A stretch of DNA of 15,276 bases from Saccoglossus kowalevskii. Its lineage: Eukaryota; Hemichordata; Enteropneusta; Harrimaniidae. The stretch spans positions 510,392-525,667 of the forward strand of contig NW_003109082.1 of NCBI RefSeq assembly GCF_000003605.2, in the 5' to 3' direction. This document shows, in pieces, positions 9,142-15,276 of this stretch. The notes beneath the pieces are model-generated. The model made no database searches and was not told the origin of the DNA. It saw only the letters and a program-made list of their open reading frames with translations. Both the position numbers and the translations under genes were made by a program. Positions within the stretch are counted from its first letter, which is position 1. Every line of letters starts with the position of its first letter.

Positions 9142-10299
9142 AGAAATGGACGTTCGTAATACTTGTATATTCTTAATTAGCTTCGGTTCGTTTCCAAATG
9201 TAGACCATGTATCAAACAGTCACTATGATCGGTAGCATATGATTGGTAGACCTGCCTGCTGATTGTGTCACAGTCTCAGTGGCTAAATCCACTGGCCGAG
9301 AGTCACTTACCAACGAGTGCGACTTAGCACTATGTCAGGAAATCGGTAGCGGTAGCGGTATACTTGTTTTCATTTTCTAATTGTGACTAAATGACTACAA
9401 ATAGACCAGGAAAGTATATATTCTTAGAAAGCTTTTCAAAAGTGTATTTTGCATGCCCCTATCTGCATTCTACGACGCGTTACTCAATCAAAGGTGAAAA
9501 ATTACATTTTAACCAACTTACAGGACATTCTATGTTATGTTGACTTTATCATATGAAAGGTTATAGTGCATTTCAGCAATTAATACATAAATGTGAAAAT
9601 CGTTATTTTCAACACAAATAATAGTCTCGCTACCTTGAATCATTGTTTTCATGGAAACAAGTTCGGTTACCCACGATTTTATTTATGTCATTTCTTTTAT
9701 TGAACATATCACTCAACACAGTATTAACAATTTATAGTGGTGTTATAGATTTCCACATTTTTTACTAGTTCATCCAATATTTTGTTTCGGTAAACCCATA
9801 GCTTTAGCCGCTCTCGATATGCCAGTCTCTCCAAATTGACTTTCCTTTGGTCATTTGTTATTGTACTGACATACATCATGGAGCTTGGTTACTCATATAG
9901 ACTTAATACGAGCGGCATCTTGAGTGTTAATAACTCGTAACCATTTCATATTAACGCCAAATCAGCGATGACGGCCTTACCAAAACTGAAAAATACTCGC
10001 GACACACTCCCATACCCGCTTTTGGCGTGTTAAGATGTGTGTTTTTTTCAAAATATTTTGCACTTTTTTCGGCATCAAATGACGAAATGTTTGTCATTCA
10101 GTACTTTTTTATCCTATTTAGTACATTTTTGTCAATAAAATTATTACAATGTTTTAGTACTGTTACAAACTGAAGTCGGTGACAGACACTTCCCACTTCA
10201 AGGAATGCACGTGAAGGAATGGGTGTTTTTAATCAAACAGTTATCGCGCCATCACCTGGCAGACGCCACATAAACTTTTGTTTTTGCTCTTGTCAATTA
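9142..10299. other. Intergenic region, no gene seen
   Basis: AT-rich DNA without a recognisable gene or transposon end. It has a small GGTAGC triplication near 9343-9360. Two adjacent hairpins lie at 9277-9294 and 9316-9331. There is an imperfect direct repeat around CACGTG near 10202-10222 (AAGGAATG on each side). Confidence 0.55.
9277..9331. other. Pair of adjacent short hairpins
   Basis: CAGTGG-CTAAAT-CCACTG (9277-9294) is a perfect 6-bp stem with a 6-base loop. AGTGC-GACTTA-GCACT (9316-9331) is a perfect 5-bp stem, also with a 6-base loop. Neither resembles a tRNA arm set, as there is no T-loop or acceptor pairing. A structured RNA is possible but unproven. Confidence 0.25.
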
Positions 10300-10566
10300 C
10301 CCTTAGAGGGGTCACTATATTTACAAAATGCGGCACCCCTTCGTTAAAGATGGCCGACCTTCGCAGATTGAGTGTGATGTGCTTTCGCGGTTGGTGTTGA
10401 TTGACTGGTACCTGTGTAAATTCAAGCCCTATCTCCTAATACGAAACATATCTGCTTACAACGATTTCATTTAGCGTGTCTTGGAGCAAAAAACACATTT
10501 ACGCGTGGCAACTGTGCGAGTAAGACAATTTTAAACAGTTACTTCCTGGTTGGAGACCGCGGACAG
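10300..10566 (+). promoter_or_regulatory. Candidate Csk promoter and non-coding exon 1
   Basis: This is the richest candidate start region upstream of Csk. It has a YY1-like AAGATGGCCG at 10347-10356, a site type often found just after start sites of housekeeping genes. It also has an ETS-type ACTTCCT at 10541-10547, and a strong donor, GGACAG followed by GTGAGT (10567-10572). An exon ending at 10566 would splice to the acceptor at 11924. The transcription start is not fixed, and the assignment rests on motif and position only. Confidence 0.35.
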
Positions 10567-10682
10567 GTGAGTTTACTTAGTGAGTTAGTCCTGAACGTCG
10601 TTGCTGCCGCTAAGTTGACTCTAGACTTTTGTTATGTTATATTTCACAAACGGCAAGTAAGAACCAACTCAAAATATATACC

Positions 10683-10717
10683 GTATAGGTGATTGCTATA
10701 GATGTAACAGGAAACTG
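10683..10717 (+). repeat. 35-bp dispersed direct repeat, copy A
   Basis: This stretch (GTATAGGTGA, then TAGATGTAACAGGAAACTG) recurs at 11065-11099 with 31 of 35 bases identical. An AAAATATAT tract precedes both copies. The origin is unknown; it may be a fragment of an old element. Confidence 0.7.
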
Positions 10718-11064
10718 GAAACGCACGTACCAGAATAGAGTACACCCATGAGTGACTTCCGTGCTGGGTCGGTGACGATATCCGGAGGAGAATTTACCAT
10801 AGGCGTCGTCGCCTGCACGGTCATATAAATATTGACTGACGTATGGATTCTTAAAACTCACAATGTCTACTAGTAACAATTATTTTTTTCTTTCCTATCT
10901 TTGAATTTGTGTCATCATCACAAAGATGTTGCTCTCCTTGACTTATATTTCTATGAGGAAGTTTCTCGAGACGTTAATTTTGCGGCTACTTCCGGGAGTT
11001 CATTATAGTGAAACTCTTCCCGATTTTGGTTGTGATTTTGAAGAGATTTGAAAAAATATATTTT

Positions 11065-11099
11065 GTATAGGTGATGATTATAGATGTAACAGGAAATTG
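11065..11099 (+). repeat. 35-bp dispersed direct repeat, copy B
   Basis: Second copy of the 10683 repeat. It lies between two exact 16-bp copies of TTTTGAAGAGATTTGA (11036-11051 and 11107-11122, period 71), so it sits in a small nested duplication. Confidence 0.7.
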
Positions 11100-11225
11100 A
11101 CAATGCTTTTGAAGAGATTTGATTACCTCATCCATAAGCAAAATATGAATATTATTTATTTATTATGAGGGAAATTGTGTACCTACATTGTGTTGTTTTA
11201 TAATTTTAAAGCAAAACTATGTTCA

Positions 11226-11383
11226 AGCAAGAGGGTTGTCACCTAGCACACATGCGGGAACTGAGTCCCAATCGACGATAACAACACACCCTAAAAATGC
11301 AAAGGCTCATGGGTAGACGCTTGTTTGTAAACAATGACACGCTATGGCCATCTGACGCATGCGTAGGTGACGACTCCCCCACT
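11226..11383 (-). mobile_element. TTAA-type MITE, copy 4
   Basis: Same orientation as copy 3. The left end is AGCAAGAGGGTTGTCACCTA after TTCA (a decayed TTAA) at 11222-11225. The right end is the complement of AGTGGGGGAGTCGTCACCTA, followed by TTAA at 11384-11387. The interior AATGCAAAGGCTCATGGGTA and CTTGTTTGTAAACAATGACA blocks match copy 3 closely. It lies in the candidate Csk UTR intron. Confidence 0.87.
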
Positions 11384-11924
11384 TTAACGTACACAGATAT
11401 ATTTACAATATTGAACCTGGGCCATAAATCATTTTCTGTTGCATTACCGCAAAACGGACACACTCGCAAAAACATCGCAAGCAGAAGTGTAGGCATTGAT
11501 GACCTCCCATTGGTACACTGTATTCTCAAAGTGATACATAGGTATTGGCATGGTATCTTTAGTGCACCTTCAACACTGCCTTGCAATGCCATAATAAACA
11601 AATCTCAAAAAAATATTGTAAAATGCAAGCGTGCAAAATATCAACTACAGCAAGGTTTCTAATAAACAACGAATGTTTGTTTATGAAAATTTAACTTTAA
11701 TTTTCACCTTACTGCAGATTAGTGTAATATTATAAAATTAATGTTTTGTTTGATTGAAAAATACACCAACAAACAAACAAGAGACTGTATGCAAGTCTAA
11801 TTTAGGTCATGTGACTGACAGCTGTGAGGTATTGGACACACTGCTATAGTGAATAATTTACTATGGCACTCGTGTAACTATGTACTCTGACAATTATTGA
11901 TTTTGAACAACTTTATTTTTACAG

Positions 11925-11978
11925 ATATAATACGTGAACCTGAGGTGTTGATATTATTATATAGTCGAGATGTCGACA
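11925..11978 (+). other. CSK: Csk exon with 5' leader and start codon
   Basis: A 54-base exon between TTTTTACAG and GTAAGT (11979-11984). It holds 45 bases of leader, an in-frame TGA at 11949-11951, and then ATG TCG ACA at 11970-11978, giving Met-Ser-Thr. The G at -3 suits initiation. It ends in phase 0, matching the next exon. Its link to Csk rests on phase, on vertebrate Csk also having a few residues (MS...) before the W-P-x-G motif, and on the upstream stop. Confidence 0.75.
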
Positions 11979-13444
11979 GTAAGTAAATTCCTTCTAGTCT
12001 ATATTTTTGTATGAAGTGCTGACCACCCAAGGTACTTCTGGAAATTAGCCGTTATATGCAGTTTTATTAATCATTTTGTAAATAAAAATTAAATAGTTCA
12101 AGAGGCAGTTTGTCAATAGAAGTACATAAATAAAGTAAAATAAATGTTACTTGAGTAGAACACTAACTTACAAAATGTTAGCCTTTTTATAAAGGATAGT
12201 TTGAGTTTACTGGTGCCTGAAGGACAAACACTGGTCTTATTATTCAGTGGCTTTTATATATAGGCCATTTTATACATAAATCACAGGTGGTCTTTATATA
12301 GAAGAGGTCATTAACACAGGTTATACTGCAGTTCAAGTCTATTTAATGCCATGCATATATAATGTACACCTAGATTTATTACACCGTTTAAACCTAATAA
12401 TCAAGATTATTTGATATATTCAGTAATTTCAAATTTCTGGAACTGTTTTTTATAAAATGCTATGTTCTGTGCCCCATATTCACCTCTGACCCCCAACTTA
12501 CTCTACTACCCTTTGATCGTGACTCGTCCAACACTTCCTCATGGCTTGTCACCATGGATACAAATTACCTTCTTGATAGTCTATCCTTGTGTACAGTGAG
12601 AATGGAGTTTGTGAAGTTGTTTCTCTCCTCCACTGGCTGGCCATCTAGGAACTGCGATTCGGCATAATGGGAATACTGTAAAATAATTTATTTTAGCTGG
12701 AATTATTTTTCGCTGAAAAGATTTTTTGGGCATTTGTATGGAATTTATTTTCGCTGATTTTTGATGAATTGAATGTAAAATATAGGAAAAAACATATATT
12801 CGCTGGATTTTATTTTCACTGAATCATTCCTTCAGCGAAAATAGCGAAAACAAAGTATTTTACAGTACTCCCTTACAAAAAGACTGGAAACACAAACATT
12901 CCTCCTATTTAAAGTGGTGCCTTTGAAATGAAGACATCATAACTTTAATAAGACCTCTATTTTTGGTAGCTACCATGCATATTAACTGTGCTGTACAACT
13001 ATTAATTATTTGTAAAGCATTCTAAGAACTGATTGTAGTACATAGCAGGTCAGAGTTTTTTTGTGGTGCCATGCGAAACCTGATGTGAAACCACATCTGG
13101 CTTCATCACCACTAGTAACAAGGAGTATGCCATAATTAATCATTCTAATCCTCCTCCTCCAGTGTTACCATAATATCACAAAGTTACGCGCAAGTTCATA
13201 GAGTATTGTGCTAGACTGTTATTACAAATTGTCCAGTTAAAACCAGTTGTGGACACCAATCACCAAACAAATAATTCTCATAAATTTGGTAATAATATTT
13301 CAAAATGTTATTCCCTCATTTCAGAATAACGAAGTCTGGCCCGAAGGCACCGAGTGTATTGCCAGGTACGAGTTCAAAGCTAGTACACCTGATGATTTAC
13401 CCTTCAAGAAAGGAGACGTAATTACTGTAGTCAGATCAACTAAG
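11970..13444 (+). CDS. CSK: C-terminal Src kinase (Csk), 5' part: start codon and first SH3 exon
   Basis: Join 11970-11978, 13325-13444, then off the right edge. Csk is a cytosolic tyrosine kinase that phosphorylates the C-terminal inhibitory tyrosine of Src-family kinases and so switches them off. The 43 residues begin [20 protein letters not shown] and continue [18 protein letters not shown] before ending RSTK. WPxGTECIA is the opening of Csk; YEF stands for the ALYDY motif and DLPFKKGD for the acidic RT-to-n-Src segment of the SH3 domain. Vertebrate Csk has WPSGTECIAKYNF and DLPFCKGD at the same places, whereas Src-family proteins read ALYDY and DLSFKKG without the WPxGTEC lead. The 120-base exon is flanked by TTTCAG and GTAAAA (weaker donor). 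The rest of SH3, SH2 and kinase exons are not in the window. Confidence 0.9.
11979..13324 (+). other. Csk coding intron 1
   Basis: Intron of 1,346 bases from GTAAGT to TTTCAG, AT-rich, containing the palindromic element at 12669-12872. No other exon-like sequence was recognised. Confidence 0.75.
12669..12872. mobile_element. Palindromic MITE (TACTGTAAAATA ends)
   Basis: The two ends are inverted copies: GGGAATACTGTAAAATAATT on the left and, read from the right, GGGAGTACTGTAAAATACTT. Both continue into TTTTMGC and TTCGCTG blocks, and the interior repeats TTCGCTG several times. TA next to CTGTAAAAT at both ends fits a TA target duplication, as in mariner-type elements. It is 204 bp and encodes nothing. 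Confidence 0.8.
13325..13444 (+). CDS. CSK: Csk coding exon 2: N-terminal two-thirds of SH3
   Basis: Forty codons in phase 0 at both ends, from NNEVWPEG to VVRSTK, between an acceptor TCATTTCAG and the donor GTAAAA. The exon stops just before the expected D-x-NWYKA strand, the peptide-binding Trp segment. I searched the downstream 1.8 kb for NWYKA or GIIPANY-coding sequence and did not find it, so the next exon lies outside. Confidence 0.92.
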
Positions 13445-14030
13445 GTAAAATATTGTTTTTCACTTTTAATGACTGTCATCCTCTCATGTAGTCACTCCCA
13501 CTTTTTGGGTCAACTAAATTATTCACATTAAATTTTCATTTTGCACTTAACAAAATGTCCATAAAGGACACGGATTCACAGTAAGTTTTGTTAATTTAGT
13601 CCTCATAAGCGTTCTCAAATAGAGAAATTTTCGGAAGCTAAAATTGAATGGTTTACAATGTTTTTTTTCCCATTTATCAAGGTTTATACGGATGATCTCT
13701 TTAACCAGCTGTGAATTTATTTATACATTTGAGTACTCATAAATAACGCTGAATTATGAGTATTTAAATTAATTGTAGTAGCCTCGATTGTTCACCAAAG
13801 GTGATATTAAGGTGTTTTTTTTGTTTTGTTTTTTTTAAATTTTGCAAAAAGATTATTTATTGCTATACAAGTTCATATGTGAAAAAAAAGATAAATTGGG
13901 GGTGCGTATACAGGAACTATTTGGGTTCTCAAGTGAAAACTCCCTTGCGTCTACTTTGAACCCATCCACTTTCAGGGAATTGTATTGATCAACCTTGAAA
14001 GAAAAATATGCATCCAGAACATAACAGTTA

Positions 14031-14160
14031 CCGTACTTGCTCTATTGAAAGTGCATCTCCAAAAGAAGAAAATGTAAATGTACTGTTGTATGTATTATAT
14101 ACTGGATTGTTAAAAATCTTACTTATTTTCCCCATACACATACTAATAGAGCAAATACGG
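14031..14160. mobile_element. Small TA-flanked MITE
   Basis: Ends CCGTACTTGCTCTATT and, from the right, CCGTATTTGCTCTATT differ at one base of 16. Both are flanked by TA (14029-14030 and 14161-14162), as expected for a mariner-like target duplication. The element is 130 bp and AT-rich inside, with no coding capacity. Confidence 0.75.
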
Positions 14161-14414
14161 TATTGGAATAATACAGAAAAAAAAATGTATTTTTGTCCTA
14201 AAATGCACGCAGAATTATATTGATGTACTGAATTGATGATATATGTTTGGACACATTCATGCACATGAAATGGATGTACCAGTTGTTCATCTCAAATGTT
14301 AACTAACACAAGCAAAAGTTTCTGGTTTCAAAACTGAACACTAGCACTGTGCAATTGTCAATCAGCTTTACTTGTATTATAAAACAAGGGTTCTGATCAA
14401 TACATGACTTATAT

Positions 14415-14470
14415 ACACAATAACAATTATTAACGACGACGACGACAACAACAACGACAGACAAAATTTT
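14415..14470 (+). repeat. Left arm of long-range inverted repeat
   Basis: ACACAATAACAATTATTAAC, then (GAC)n and (AAC)n triplets, then GACAAAATTTT. The same order occurs in reverse complement at 15139-15208. The flanking unique bases match as well as the triplets, so this is a true inverted copy and not two chance microsatellites. Confidence 0.8.
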
Positions 14471-14842
14471 ATATTATATTATACCAGTTATTTAAACCAT
14501 ATGACTTACTTATAAATTACTGCATTTAATTCTGTGGTTCAAAAAGTTTTTAACAACAAGTTTTAATGCATCTTTGCAACAACGTATGTATTTCCATGGT
14601 CAAAGTCGAGTGTTATATGTTTCAATGGTAAATTCAACTTGACATCACGTTTGTTATCAGTAAGGCTATGACATGTATATAAAGTGACATCTATTGGTTT
14701 ACATGAGATCAAAATTGTATTCATGCACTGGTTGATGAGAACAGCCATGGATGGTTGGCTTCAGCGAAACCGTGGGAATCAGTCGGTGGTTTTCTGGAAA
14801 CCTCGTTATGTTTTTGAAAAAGTTTATTTTTATTCATATTAA

Positions 14843-14957
14843 GGGGCGGTGGTCGCCGCGCCACGTCCTGTTCGATATGGGACTCATAGCGACGTATACA
14901 ATGTGTGTAAAATACATTGTGTATTTACATAAAATTCGTGCGTGATGACCACTGCCC
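14843..14957. mobile_element. 115-bp TTAA-flanked inverted-repeat element
   Basis: GGGGCGGTGGTCGCCGCG on the left pairs with GACCACTGCCC on the right, with TTAA exactly abutting both ends (14839-14842 and 14958-14961). The terminal repeat of about 22 bases is imperfect. The left end is strikingly GC-rich for this intron. It is nested inside the 14415/15208 inverted repeat. TTAA suggests piggyBac-type mobilisation; a TA duplication is also possible. Confidence 0.7.
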
Positions 14958-15138
14958 TTAATCGCATACTCCTGGTACTTTTACAATAGTATCTCCTGTC
15001 CGAACATGTAGTGGTGTATGTTTAGTTAAAATCACTCTGACAACACAAAATCTGGAAGTCCAACCAAATAGTTCTATAAAATAATTATTTTTACCTTGCC
15101 CATACCATCAAAGATGGAAGGGAAAGGTATATTGAGGG

Positions 15139-15208
15139 AAAAATTTTGTCCGGCATTGTCGTTGTTGTTGTCGTTGTCGTCGTCGTCGTTAATAATTGTT
15201 ATTGTGTG
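15139..15208 (-). repeat. Right arm of long-range inverted repeat
   Basis: Reverse-complement partner of 14415-14470, with a longer triplet run and a small insertion (ATGCCG) before GACAAAATTTT. The arms are about 670 bases apart. They may be the ends of a composite element or the result of an inverted duplication. A minus-strand frame through this arm reads a poly-Asp/Asn run from the triplets and is not a gene. Confidence 0.8.
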
Positions 15209-15276
15209 CATAATAACTTTACTAATTCTATTCCAAACTTTATCAAACTTGGTCACCTTATTCACCAGTATAAAGT

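Larger units (their letters stand above)
10567..11924 (+). other. Candidate Csk 5' UTR intron
   Basis: If exon 1 ends at 10566, this 1,358-base stretch is an intron ending TTTATTTTTACAG. It carries MITE copy 4, a pair of 35-bp repeats (10683 and 11065) and a 16-bp repeat (11036 and 11107). Minus-strand frames at 10637-10879 and 11239-11601 and a plus-strand frame at 11297-11662 are chance or transposon frames. Confidence 0.4.
13445..15276 (+). other. Csk coding intron 2 (partial)
   Basis: This follows the SH3 exon donor and runs off the window. It holds two further small inverted-repeat elements and the arms of a long inverted repeat. No Csk exon is seen. Short frames here overlap transposon ends and simple repeats. 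Confidence 0.7.

Noticed and set aside
9240-9340. tRNA-like patch
   Set aside because: No acceptor-stem pairing and no GTTCGAATC-type T-loop; only isolated hairpins are present.
10637-10879. 80-codon minus-strand frame with a hydrophobic end
   Set aside because: It begins at TTG and overlaps one of the 35-bp repeats in the candidate Csk leader intron; no family likeness.
11239-11662. 120- and 121-codon overlapping frames on both strands
   Set aside because: Both read through MITE copy 4 and the following candidate intron; no conserved domain.
13972-14000. Possible Csk exon after TTTCAG at about 13975
   Set aside because: The frames read GIVLIN or GNCIDQ, not the expected NWYKA or GIIPANY of the Csk SH3 end.
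15074-15265. Minus-strand frame with an Asp/Asn run
   Set aside because: The run is the translation of the GAC/AAC triplets of the inverted-repeat arm.

Overview
The window reads as AT-rich nuclear DNA from an animal, probably a marine invertebrate. Short exons (54-120 bp) sit in introns of 1.3-1.9 kb with GT...AG borders, there are no bacterial-style gene blocks, and small non-autonomous DNA transposons (MITEs) with inverted ends are scattered about. I cannot name the phylum from sequence alone.

Two conserved genes lie head-to-head. On the minus strand, positions 4467 down to 507 hold the first three coding exons of a peptidylglycine alpha-hydroxylating monooxygenase (PHM or the PHM half of PAM), the copper enzyme that starts C-terminal amidation of neuropeptides. 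The exons encode a signal peptide, the MPxVxP and DTYxC segments and the HHMLLFGC copper-site motif. All splice phases match and a TATA box precedes exon 1. The gene runs off the left edge. On the plus strand, 11925-13444 hold the 5' end of a C-terminal Src kinase (Csk) gene: a short exon carrying the start codon and an exon encoding the first part of the SH3 domain. A non-coding first exon ending at 10566 is likely. The rest of Csk (end of SH3, SH2, kinase) lies beyond the right edge.

Between the genes (about 4.5-10.3 kb) I recognise no intact gene. Four copies of one TTAA-flanked MITE lie at 7270-7417, 8471-8599, 8972-9137 and 11226-11383. The first abuts a 57-bp direct duplication and a G10 run. 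A small degenerate open frame at 6243-6566 shares a short coding-like segment with 7020-7082. Inside the Csk introns are at least three further inverted-repeat elements (12669-12872, 14031-14160, 14843-14957) and a long-range inverted repeat (14415-14470 with 15139-15208).

The two genes have unrelated jobs: PHM in the secretory pathway and Csk as a cytosolic Src-family regulator. Nothing in the sequence indicates a shared system. The real genes are split into exons too short to stand out as long open frames, and nearly all long open frames here are chance frames in introns or transposons. I found no RNA gene and no CRISPR array.
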